Virus record (IMG/VR): IMGVR_UViG_3300021964_000294 | Coordinates: 1-31,817 of that record | Source: a virus | DNA length: 31,817 nucleotides | Reading direction: 5' to 3' (one strand) | In this document: positions 5,350 to 13,500 of the stretch, piece by piece | How positions within the stretch are numbered: position 1 is the stretch's first letter | Layout: every line of letters starts with the position of its first letter | Position numbers and translations under genes: made by a program | Notes under the pieces: model-generated | What the model was told of the DNA's origin: nothing | What the model saw: only the letters and a program-made list of their open reading frames with translations | Database searches by the model: none

Positions 5350-5916
5350 ATGAAGTTTAAAGGTAAAGAATATACCGAAGTAAAAGATAGAATCATCGCA
5401 TTCGCAGATGAATTTCCAGAATCAACTATTGAAACACAAGTACTAAGTGTAAATCAAATTACAGATACACCTACAGGAGAATCTTGTAACGAGTATGTAA
5501 TTAAAGCAATAGTTAGACCAAACCCTGTACAACAACCAGAATGGTTTTATGTTGGTCATGCAGCAGAGCGTGATAATACAGGATTTGTAAACAAAACATC
5601 AGCATTAGAAAATGGTGAAACATCAGCAGTAGGTCGTGCATTAGCATTTGCAGGCTTTGGTGGTGACTTTTCTATTGCTAGTAAAGAAGAAATAGATAAT
5701 GCTAAAGCAAAACAAAAGCAAATTAATCCTACAGTAGCATCATTATCAGCTATGGATAAAGCAGCTAATAATGCAGCTAAAGCAGGTAAACTACCAGAAG
5801 AAGACCACTTGCGTTACAAACAAAAACGACAAGCAGGATTCTTTGATACTAAACTTAAAGTAAGTCAGAGTACAGAGTACTTTGAATCGTTAACGAAAAC
5901 AGAAGGAGCTCAATAA
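5350..5916 (+). CDS. ERF-family-like single-strand annealing protein (188 aa)
   Basis: Residues 81-119 contain NKTSALENGETSAVGRAL and then a Gly/Phe segment and SIASKEEIDNA. This is the typical core of the ERF/Sak group of phage recombinases (ENxxTSAxGRAL followed by IASxEE). Such proteins bind single-stranded DNA and anneal complementary strands, feeding recombination-dependent replication. The C-terminus (about 120-188) is Lys/Ala-rich and looks flexible. The SSB-like gene starts one base downstream, and the primase-helicase follows, which fits. Exact family placement needs a profile search. Confidence 0.6.
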   Translation: MKFKGKEYTEVKDRIIAFADEFPESTIETQVLSVNQITDTPTGESCNEYVIKAIVRPNPVQQPEWFYVGHAAERDNTGFVNKTSALENGETSAVGRALAFAGFGGDFSIASKEEIDNAKAKQKQINPTVASLSAMDKAANNAAKAGKLPEEDHLRYKQKRQAGFFDTKLKVSQSTEYFESLTKTEGAQ

Positions 5917-5917
5917 T

Positions 5918-6451
5918 ATGGCTATAACTGGAACAAAAGTGAAAACCAACACTTCAAATAAAAATTGGTTTATCAATCACTGCAGAATTGTAGAAGCAGA
6001 ACAAATAGATTCTCAATACAATGACTGTAGTATTCGTATGAAGTATGAAGATGTAGATAGTGGATATAACTATACTTCATTCATCAATCAGAACTTTGAA
6101 AAAGATAATAATGGTATTGTAACTGGACTTAAATATCCAGATGATGTGAATACATTGTATCTTGCAGCTAACGCTGATTTAAATGTATCTGATGTAGGTC
6201 AAGTAAATGTAGAAAAGTTAATTGGTAAAGAAGTAGCAGTACTGAATTACAAATCAACTGGTAAATATAAGAACGCTACATGGGGAGTAGTATCATCTTT
6301 AGATAATACGGATGAACTTGGTAAGCGTTTTATGGACCAAGTTGCAAAAGGTTATCCTAAGAACTACATGAAACCTACACCTGAAATACTTGAAGCTAAA
6401 AGTGGAGACACTTTAGACAATGGTATGAAGGTAGACGACTTACCATTTTAA
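5918..6451 (+). CDS. Single-stranded DNA-binding-like protein (177 aa)
   Basis: The C-terminus ends in an acidic tip, KVDDLPF, close to the DDDIPF tip that bacterial SSB uses to recruit partners. The N-terminal 130 residues alternate short beta-like segments (CSIRMKYEDV, EVAVLNYKS) compatible with an OB fold. It would coat single strands during replication and recombination. Its neighbours are the annealing protein and the primase-helicase, and the stop overlaps the next start (TAATG). The fold is inferred; the tip is directly visible. Confidence 0.6.
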   Translation: MAITGTKVKTNTSNKNWFINHCRIVEAEQIDSQYNDCSIRMKYEDVDSGYNYTSFINQNFEKDNNGIVTGLKYPDDVNTLYLAANADLNVSDVGQVNVEKLIGKEVAVLNYKSTGKYKNATWGVVSSLDNTDELGKRFMDQVAKGYPKNYMKPTPEILEAKSGDTLDNGMKVDDLPF

Positions 6452-6711
6452 TGACTGCTCAAGACATTTTATTAAGATGGATTGACTCTAAGGCTAAATC
6501 TTCCGACGGACACTTTGCTAGCTATGATTTAGAAAGTGAAGTGCCTGTCTACGGAAGGTTAGCACACCAAAAAGTACATACCCCAAGTACTTATTCTAGG
6601 GCATTTAGAAAGATACGTGAAGGTAACACTTTAATGCGTTTAGGAATAGAGTTAGAAGAATATATTAATTCAGATACAAAGGTAAAAGGATGGAAAATAA
6701 AGAGACTATAA
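6451..6711 (+). CDS. Small basic protein in the replication operon (86 aa)
   Basis: A basic protein beginning on the TAATG of the SSB-like gene and overlapping the primase-helicase gene by 22 nt. The section HTPSTYSRAFRKIRE (about residues 43-57) resembles a DNA-recognition helix, and the whole could be a small winged-helix domain; this is a weak structural guess. The tight packing suggests a replisome accessory or loader. Confidence 0.55.
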   Translation: MTAQDILLRWIDSKAKSSDGHFASYDLESEVPVYGRLAHQKVHTPSTYSRAFRKIREGNTLMRLGIELEEYINSDTKVKGWKIKRL

Positions 6712-8483
6712 TTGAAATAATCAATGGTAGTGTTTCCAGTCGTAATGGAACTGTGTGTACTGTAGATGAATTTAATAGTATGATTAGTGAACATGAATGG
6801 AATGGTGAAATGTATAGAAGCTATTACAGCTTTGATGAAACTATGAAAGATTATGTAGAAAAAAATCGTACTGTTAAAGGATTTGATGGTCTTACATATT
6901 TAGATTCAATTATATTGGATGTAGATAAAGGTAATATACCAGATGACCAGTTCCAACCTTATTTGTTACAATGCCTAGGTGAAATACAAGACCTGGGCAT
7001 TAACAAAAAGCACGTTAATATATGGTTCAGTGGTAAGGGATATCATATAGAACTATTAAATGTATTTGGCTTTCAACCAAGTAGAGTATTACATGAAAAA
7101 GTAAAGCTTACTATGAAAGAACATTTATCATTTGCAGATAGTATATTTGATAAAACCCGTATCATAAGAGCACCATTTAGCTTAAATAAAAAGACAGATT
7201 TATATAAAATATATATACCTTATCATAGAATCTGGAATTTAGATTATGCTGAAGTGCAAGAAATGGCTTCTAATAGTGATTCATATCAATCATATCGTAA
7301 TGAAGATTGTGATTGGTACGATGATTTATTTAGAGACAAAGAAGTAGAACCGTATTTACAAAACCTTATTGTATCTACATCTAAAGCAGTAACAGGAGGA
7401 AACTATCGTAGTAAAGATACTACATCTGTTGTTACGTGTATGCAACACGCATTCAATGAAGGTCCAGTAAAAGGACAAAGAAATATGAAAATGATGCGTA
7501 TGTCTAGTACATACAAACGTGCAGGTGTTCCTTATATTGTAGCATTAAATGGTATGTTACAATGGAGTGCAGGAACAATGGATGATGAAGAAATAATAAG
7601 GACAGTAAGTAATGTGTATGACGGAAACTACCAGTATGGCTGCAATGATGTTATCATGGCAGAATATTGTGACCCTAAATGTATACACTTTAAACGTAAA
7701 GACTATACATTAGATATTAAAGATGTAAATGAATTGACAGCATCTTTAGTAGAATACTTACAAAATGATGTAACTAAAATGTCAATTAATATGGCTGATA
7801 TATTCGATTGCCAAGACTATGTAATTAAACCAGGAGAACTTGTAGTATTTTCTGGTGATACTGGTATGGGTAAATCTGCGTTCGTACAAAATGTAGTACA
7901 AAGAGCTAATAAAAATACTTTGTTTCTATCTTTAGAGATGAATGAATTTCTTACATTTAGACGATTTGTACAAATAGCAAACAATCAAACTGAGAAATGG
8001 GTAATAGACCAAGTAAAGTCTAATCCTAATATATCATTTGAGAAACAACTTGGTCATATACAAGTAATGACTATAGCACCAGAGATAGAAGCTATCAAGA
8101 AAGTAATAGCTACACATGAACCTAATATTCTTGTAGTAGATACTACTGATGAAGTTCATGTTGATAGAGTTGAGTCTGAAATACAACGACAAAACATTAT
8201 CATTGGTGCATTAAAAGAAATGGCACAGAAACATAATATAATTATTATAGCTGTGCATCACGTAAACAAGATATCTGCAGCAGGTAACACCATAGCTCTA
8301 CATTCATTGAAGGGTAGTACTAACGTAGTACAGAAAGCAGATAAAGTAATCATGGTTAAAGGTAATCGTGACGAGAAAGCTAGAGTAATATCTAGTGAGA
8401 AATCAAGAGATGATGGCAAGTTTGAAATGACAGCACTCTTTGATTACGAAACAATGACCTTTAGAAATGTAGATTGGAGTTAA
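6690..8483 (+). CDS. Primase-helicase: archaeo-eukaryotic primase fused to DnaB/RecA-like helicase (597 aa)
   Basis: Residues about 60-170 carry archaeo-eukaryotic primase motifs: DVD at 77-79 (metal binding), SGKGYH at 114-119, and R157/R160 within RIIRAPFS. A cysteine-bearing linker follows (C250, C318, C327, C331), possibly a zinc or Fe-S site. Residues about 370-597 are a RecA/DnaB-type ATPase: Walker A GDTGMGKS (389-396), Walker B ILVVD (480-484), HHVNK (523-527) and KGSTNVVQKADKV (541-553). The protein should unwind DNA and make primers at the phage fork. It lies after the SSB-like gene. No DNA polymerase is seen in the window. Confidence 0.8.
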   Translation: MENKETIIEIINGSVSSRNGTVCTVDEFNSMISEHEWNGEMYRSYYSFDETMKDYVEKNRTVKGFDGLTYLDSIILDVDKGNIPDDQFQPYLLQCLGEIQDLGINKKHVNIWFSGKGYHIELLNVFGFQPSRVLHEKVKLTMKEHLSFADSIFDKTRIIRAPFSLNKKTDLYKIYIPYHRIWNLDYAEVQEMASNSDSYQSYRNEDCDWYDDLFRDKEVEPYLQNLIVSTSKAVTGGNYRSKDTTSVVTCMQHAFNEGPVKGQRNMKMMRMSSTYKRAGVPYIVALNGMLQWSAGTMDDEEIIRTVSNVYDGNYQYGCNDVIMAEYCDPKCIHFKRKDYTLDIKDVNELTASLVEYLQNDVTKMSINMADIFDCQDYVIKPGELVVFSGDTGMGKSAFVQNVVQRANKNTLFLSLEMNEFLTFRRFVQIANNQTEKWVIDQVKSNPNISFEKQLGHIQVMTIAPEIEAIKKVIATHEPNILVVDTTDEVHVDRVESEIQRQNIIIGALKEMAQKHNIIIIAVHHVNKISAAGNTIALHSLKGSTNVVQKADKVIMVKGNRDEKARVISSEKSRDDGKFEMTALFDYETMTFRNVDWS

Positions 8484-8484
8484 A

Positions 8485-8667
8485 ATGATAAACATAAGAA
8501 CAGTTAACAAAGAAAATATTATGGCACAAGAAATTGTGTTTTTGTATTTATTTGTTATCGGTGTTACATATCAAAAAGAAAGAGGAGAACACTTTTCATT
8601 TAATTTTGGAATAGGTCCAATTGGATTAGAGTTCACTTTGAGGTTGTGGAATGGCACATCCAAATAA
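8485..8667 (+). CDS. Small protein with one hydrophobic segment (60 aa)
   Basis: Residues about 16-30 (EIVFLYLFVIGVTY) form a short hydrophobic segment that may be a membrane helix; the rest is glycine/aromatic. The start at 8485 is chosen because GGAG (8475-8478) lies just upstream; a second ATG at 8521 has no good site. It overlaps the nuclease gene by 17 nt. Function unknown. Confidence 0.5.
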   Translation: MINIRTVNKENIMAQEIVFLYLFVIGVTYQKERGEHFSFNFGIGPIGLEFTLRLWNGTSK

Positions 8668-8983
8668 AATACGTGGTAACAATCTTGAACGAGAAATCGT
8701 TAATCAGTCGAAAGAGGAAGGGCTCTCTGCAAAGAGGGCCTATGCCTCAGATGGTAGGTCACTAGGGTATAGTGAAGTAGTTGATTGTGTAGTAGAAGGT
8801 TGGACCATACAAGCAAAACGTAGAAAGAAAATAGCACAATGGTTATACCCAGAAAATCATGGAGATGATGTAGATGCGGTTGTGACTAGGATGGATAGAA
8901 AGGAGGCGTTAATAGTTATGCCTCTAAAAAAATGGATAAAAATGATGAAGGAGATAAAAGATGGCAACGGTAAAGCTAAATAA
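8651..8983 (+). CDS. Holliday-junction-resolvase-like nuclease (110 aa)
   Basis: The order RGNNLEREIV (Glu13), then VVDCVVEG (Asp45), then TIQAKRRKK (Gln54-x-Lys56) fits the E...D...(Q/E)xK active site of small restriction-endonuclease-fold resolvases, archaeal Hjc-like. The length is right for this group. It would cleave branched intermediates generated by the annealing protein and by replication. It sits directly downstream of the primase-helicase, and its last 23 nt overlap the next gene. Substrate specificity is inferred. Confidence 0.65.
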   Translation: MAHPNKIRGNNLEREIVNQSKEEGLSAKRAYASDGRSLGYSEVVDCVVEGWTIQAKRRKKIAQWLYPENHGDDVDAVVTRMDRKEALIVMPLKKWIKMMKEIKDGNGKAK

Positions 8984-9209
8984 AGAAGAAATAGATATGG
9001 TGTTAAAAGGTTTAGCTAATATAATTACGATTAAACATAGGTATAGAGAAGTTAAGATGCCTAATATAGATACAGATGTAATTAGAGCAGCATTACATAA
9101 ATTAGAAAACCCATTCATAAAAGAAGAAAATAAAATACTTAGAGCCTCAGAAGATTCAACCGATAGCTTTGAACCTAGAATAGGTAATTGTGAGTGTTGT
9201 GATGACTAA
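8961..9209 (+). CDS. Small protein ending in a cysteine cluster (82 aa)
   Basis: The N-terminal two thirds look like helices with Lys/Glu pairs. The C-terminus ends NCECCDD, with three cysteines within four residues, which could bind a metal but is too short for a defined finger. It overlaps the resolvase gene upstream and the 47-residue gene downstream. No family recognised. Confidence 0.55.
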   Translation: MATVKLNKEEIDMVLKGLANIITIKHRYREVKMPNIDTDVIRAALHKLENPFIKEENKILRASEDSTDSFEPRIGNCECCDD

Positions 9210-9345
9210 GTTTAATAAAGAAGAGTTATTGATAATGCGGTCAGCATTGCTTAATTTCAAGAAAGCACCTTGGGTATCACCAGGTGAGCGTAAGATTATA
9301 AAAAAAATGCTAGAAAAGATACATAAACTATTTGAAGAAGAATAA
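9202..9345 (+). CDS. Small helical protein (47 aa)
   Basis: The ATG at 9202 lies inside the last codons of the previous gene and the frame runs 47 residues to a TAA at 9343-9345. It contains a probable helix (KEELLIMRSALLNFK), a Pro/Trp turn (APWVSPGER), and a basic then acidic helix ending in EEE. The turn and basic helix suggest a small DNA-binding or adaptor protein, but this is weak. It ends just before the structured leader at 9348. Confidence 0.5.
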   Translation: MTKFNKEELLIMRSALLNFKKAPWVSPGERKIIKKMLEKIHKLFEEE

Positions 9346-9347
9346 TA

Positions 9348-9480
9348 ATTATTCCCCCTCAACTATTAACACGCTTTGAAGGAAGCGGGTGGTAAAAATC
9401 CACTTTATTCTTAATATAACGAAGCAAATACACTTGGTTGGCACTGATGTATAATATATATTAACTAGAGGGGGAATAGT
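9348..9480 (+). promoter_or_regulatory. Multi-branched 5' leader of the co-chaperonin gene
   Basis: TATTCCCCCTC (9350-9360) pairs perfectly with GAGGGGGAATA (9468-9478), extendable to 13 bp through 9348-9480. Interior arms are CGCTT/AAGCG (9372-9376/9383-9387, loop TGAAGG), GTGG/CCAC (9389-9392/9400-9403) and ATACA/TGTAT (9428-9432/9448-9452). The ribosome-binding site AAGGAGA starts right after the closing stem, and the groES start is at 9492. The fold is well placed to control initiation, for example in response to temperature or a ligand; that is inference. Confidence 0.55.
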
Positions 9481-9491
9481 AAGGAGACAAT

Positions 9492-9746
9492 ATGAAACCA
9501 TTAAGAGATGAAGTTGTAATCAAACAGCAATCTAGAGAAAATAAAACAGAAGCAGGTATTATTTTAACAACAGATGTAGCAATCAAAGAAAATGTTGGTG
9601 AAGTAGTAGCTTTTGGTAGTAAAGCAGAAGAACTAGAAATAGGAGACAAGGTATTATTTGGTCCAGGGTTTGTAGTTCAAGAAATAGATAAACAAGAATA
9701 TTTAATTATGAGTACAAAAAATATTCTATTAGTATTGGAGGATTAA
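9492..9746 (+). CDS. groES: GroES-type co-chaperonin (84 aa)
   Basis: The sequence follows GroES from end to end: KPLRDEVVIK at the start, a mobile loop with Ile23-Ile24-Leu25 (the chaperonin-binding tripeptide; IVL in E. coli), GEVVAFG, GDKVLFGPG, EYLIM and a terminal ILLVLE. At 84 residues it is shorter than bacterial GroES (97 in E. coli). The residues missing lie between AFG and GDKV, where the roof hairpin normally sits. Phages such as T4 (gp31) use a roof-less co-chaperonin with host GroEL to fold capsid protein. No groEL is present in the window, so host GroEL is the likely partner. Confidence 0.85.
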   Translation: MKPLRDEVVIKQQSRENKTEAGIILTTDVAIKENVGEVVAFGSKAEELEIGDKVLFGPGFVVQEIDKQEYLIMSTKNILLVLED

Positions 9747-10123
9747 TGGATTACAATTCTGATTTTCAATACGATTTAAAGTTCGGCAAAGAAGGTGAAA
9801 CTGAAATTGCTAAACTATTAAATGATTCTGAAGTTGAGGTAAAACGTGATAGACAAACTCAACAAACTGGTAATGTATATATAGAATATGAATCAAGAGG
9901 TAAACCATCTGGTATTTCTACTACCAAAGCTAATAAGTGGGCATACATATTACAAGATGGTTGCACTTTAATTGTTGATACAGAGCTATTAAAAAAAGCA
10001 TTACGTTATTTAATTAAAAGTAAATTGTGTGTAAAAGATATGCCTGGTGGTGATAATAATACATCACTAGGTGTATTAGTAAGCGTAGAAAGATTAATGG
10101 AAGGTATAAGAAGTGTTAAATGA
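9746..10123 (+). CDS. PD-(D/E)XK-like nuclease family protein (125 aa)
   Basis: The centre reads VEVKRDR (EVK at 31-33), TGNVYIEYESRGKPSGIST (41-59) and then KWAYIL. I recognise this as a phage family with a restriction-endonuclease-like core, in which ExK follows an upstream acidic helix (Glu16-Glu20). It may act in DNA processing or host DNA degradation. It starts on the TAATG of groES, so it is co-translated with it, and overlaps the next gene by ATGA. Confidence 0.55.
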   Translation: MDYNSDFQYDLKFGKEGETEIAKLLNDSEVEVKRDRQTQQTGNVYIEYESRGKPSGISTTKANKWAYILQDGCTLIVDTELLKKALRYLIKSKLCVKDMPGGDNNTSLGVLVSVERLMEGIRSVK

Positions 10124-10305
10124 AAGGTTATAAAGAAATAGATTATTGCCTACGCATTTTTCCTGTAGGAGATAAATGTAAAAATCTAACTGGAAAACAA
10201 ATAGAAAGATTATTTACTAAACAAGTTGCAAAGAATAGAGTAGTTAAATATTTAAAATCTATAAATTCTATTGCTGTTTATTATAAACCAGAAGTAGAGT
10301 CTTGA
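10120..10305 (+). CDS. Small basic protein (61 aa)
   Basis: A basic protein rich in Lys and Ile with two cysteines (residues 8 and 20) that do not form a recognised motif. It starts on the ATGA overlap with the nuclease-like gene and is followed one base later by the last early gene. No family recognised. Confidence 0.5.
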   Translation: MKGYKEIDYCLRIFPVGDKCKNLTGKQIERLFTKQVAKNRVVKYLKSINSIAVYYKPEVES

Positions 10306-10306
10306 A

Positions 10307-10456
10307 ATGAATGAAGATAAAACATGGAGTTTAACAAAAGAATATGAACAAAATAAAAATAATATCATATTTAAAGAAAATTTTCCATTAAAACGTATTA
10401 TAAGCGATTTATCTAAAGAAAGTGACAAGTTGCTCAAAAAAAGTCTACGAGAATAG
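10307..10456 (+). CDS. Last early gene, small charged protein (49 aa)
   Basis: The frame of 49 residues opens at the ATG at 10307, one base after the previous stop, and closes with TAG at 10454-10456. It is charged, Lys/Glu/Asn-rich and helical by appearance (RIISDLSKESDKLLKKSLRE at the C-terminus). The ribosome-binding site is poor (GTAGAG about 12 nt upstream), so it probably depends on coupling. Its stop codon lies inside the loop of the terminator hairpin at 10446-10471. Confidence 0.45.
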   Translation: MNEDKTWSLTKEYEQNKNNIIFKENFPLKRIISDLSKESDKLLKKSLRE

Positions 10457-10483
10457 CCCTAGAAGCTCGTAAAATATTTTTTT
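10436..10483. terminator. Bidirectional intrinsic terminator between convergent arms
   Basis: TACGAG (10446-10451) pairs with CTCGTA (10466-10471). On the + strand a run of seven T (10477-10483) follows. On the - strand the same hairpin is followed by seven T (the A-run 10436-10442). The early arm and the giant virion gene therefore share one terminator. The stem is short (6 bp) and the loop 14 nt, so efficiency may be modest. Further hairpins at 10490-10514 (AACTATC/GATAGTT) and 10523-10553 (CATTGAT/ATCAATG) lie in the same 103-nt gap but lack U-tracts. Confidence 0.55.
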
Positions 10484-10559
10484 AATACTAACTATCGCCT
10501 AATAAAAGATAGTTGAATCTCGCATTGATTAGAGGCTTAAACCTATATCAATGGTATAT

Positions 10560-13500
10560 CTAATCTAAATCTTCTTCTATTTCTTCTTCATTTGCTTCAA
10601 TTTGGTCTCTTCTTAGTTCATGAAGCGTATGAACAGGTATTCCAAACATAAATTCACCAAACATAGCAGGACTTTTATAAGTTCTAGCTACATCTCTACC
10701 AAATCTACCAAATGGAAAATAAGTTGCTAATTGATATTTAGTTAGATTTTCAAAATCACCATTTAATAATGCAGTTGTTGGTGCTAAAACAAAACGAGCA
10801 ACAGGTGGTGTTACAATACTTAATGGTGATAATACTGGATGCGGGTATTGACTAAAGAATGCACGTTCTCTTTCTTCTTCATCACCAAATAATAACATAG
10901 AAGTATCTTGCATCCAATTCATAGGAGGTGATAATGCATAATCAAATATACTTGCAACAAATACATTAGCAAGTGCTAATGCCATTAAGTCTGCAGTAAG
11001 TTGTCTTTGTGCTCTTTTAGTTTGATAACCACCAGACCACTCTTCAAATCTAGCACCTCTATATATTTTAATTCTTCTACCAATACTATTCCAAGCATAA
11101 GGATGGAAACGTGTCATGACTCTACCTAAAGATGTATTAGCTACATTAGGTCTTTGTGTTGCATGATAAATAAACTGTGATGCTTTTACAGTTCTATTAG
11201 CTAATTGTATTAACATAGGATGGTCAAAAGGTAAATTTTTACCAAACTCACCTAAAATTTTTCTAGCATTTATGTATGCTGCATCCCAAGTTCTACTACG
11301 TAACAAAAACTCAGATTTTCTCATAAAAACAGCACCAGCATTAGTAATAGCTTTGCCTGCACCTACCTCTTTAAACACTTCTCTAGTAGTCATATCAGCA
11401 AAGTTATCAAATTCTTTTTCATTTTTATCACGCAATCCATCTTTACTAATTGTTTTAGATACAGTTTTAACTGCTTTAACTAATGGTTCTGACATACCTA
11501 CGGTTTGGAATCTTGAATCTTTTTGTGCTTCATTAATTAACATATCTTCAAAAGTACCAATGTATGCTTGCCATTCTTCCCACTCTTTTCTATTTCTAAT
11601 TCTTTTGGTAATAACTTCACCACTAGCAGAGTCTAAAATTTTATATGTTGTATTTTCACCCCATACATTATCGTTCCACCAAGTATCAGATAACGCATCT
11701 GTAAATGGTTTTAATCCTACATCAGTAATAGTATTACTACCACCACCATATATGTTAGTTAAAAATGTTTTAGGGTGAAACAACAACGACATCATTTCAA
11801 ATTTACCTTCAAGGTCATTTAAATTTTGTCCTAATCTTGCTATGTACATATCTCTTGCAGCTCTATTTTTAGGTGCTGCATCTAATATTTTACCACCAAA
11901 TACTTTGTCTATACGTTCAGTAAACTCAATAACAGATTCATCTGTCATTAATCCATAACCATTTCCAAATCTACCTATTTTATTTATATTTTTTTCTTGT
12001 AATAATTTAGATAAATTTTCCATTCTTAATTCTTTAGCCATTGCTTGTGCACGTTCTAATCTTGTATCTGGGTCTATGTTGTTACGTTTCATAGCTTCTA
12101 TTTCTGCTCTGACTGAACCACGCTGTAATGTGTCTAATCCAATATGATAGTCCACACGTTCTAAAAAGTCTTTTTGTTTACGCATACCTTTTACAAAACT
12201 TTTATCAAAATCATTTTTAGCATAATCTTTTAGTAAATCAAATTCTTTTTGTGTAATACCATGAATATCAAAATTACGTATAGAAGGATATCCCATTTGA
12301 TTCTTAGCAACATCCATCATAAAGTATGCCCAAGACTCTGTAATATCTTTATCTGTTCTTAGTGGATTTTTATTTACAAAACGTTTGATATTATTACCTA
12401 CTTTTAATGATAGGTTGCTATTAATTAAATTTCTATACATAGAACCTACATACCTATCTACATGATTAATACCAAGGTCCCATTCAGGTAAACTAACTTC
12501 TTCACTTCTACCTTTCAAGTGTCCATTATATCTTGCACTATCCATAGGTTTTTGTAAAGTAAAATCTTCTATAATAGCAAGCTCTGCTATATCATTTATT
12601 CTATCGACACCTTTAGTATTATATCCTTCGTACTTTTCTCTTAATGATATTTCATATCTTAATAAAGCTTTTTTAAAAGATATTTCATCTCTATTGCTTG
12701 CAGCAAATTCTAAGTCTATAGATGATAATATTTTAGGGTCTTTAGAAGCTTTTTCTAATTCTTTTTGTATAATTTTTTCTATAGCTGCTTCATTTTGTTC
12801 TCTTCTAAACTTAGTACCAAAAGCATCTGTATGAGGAACATAATATTTACTAGTACCATCAGATGCTAAATATCTACCTATACTAATAATTTTTGTTAGC
12901 GGTTTATTACGCATATAATCTTCTTTTACTTTTCTAACTACAGCATATTCTTCTTTAGATAATTGTTTTGTAAAATCTAACTTTACCATCTTTCCTTTAA
13001 CTTTTATTTCTTTTTCAAACACACGTTCAAGATGTTCATTTAATCTTTGGTAGTATCTAAAAAAGTTAACGTCAGTAATGGAAGGTAATTGTCTTAAAGC
13101 GCTTAATGGATTGCTAGCAATTAATTCACTTAAACCTGCATACAATGCGTCTATTTTTGTTTGATTTGAAAGCAATCCGTTTGCATCTAAAAATGTTATT
13201 TTCTTTTGTTGTAAATCGTAAGCAATTTTTTTATCAACATATCCTTTTTCATTTGGCTTAGGTTCAGTTAAGATTTCTTCATCTGTAATTTTGTATTCAT
13301 TAATTTTTTTACCGACTTTTATTAATTTATCTTTTAACGTAGAAACGTTGCTTAGTATTACATCTCTTGCAACAGTTGTCATAATATTCGTGTATGCATC
13401 ATTTATCATTTTTACAACTTGTTCTGGTGTTTTATTTATACGCTCACCTTTAACGCCAGTTTCTGTTTCAAAATTAAATTTTACACCTTCTTTAGTCATT

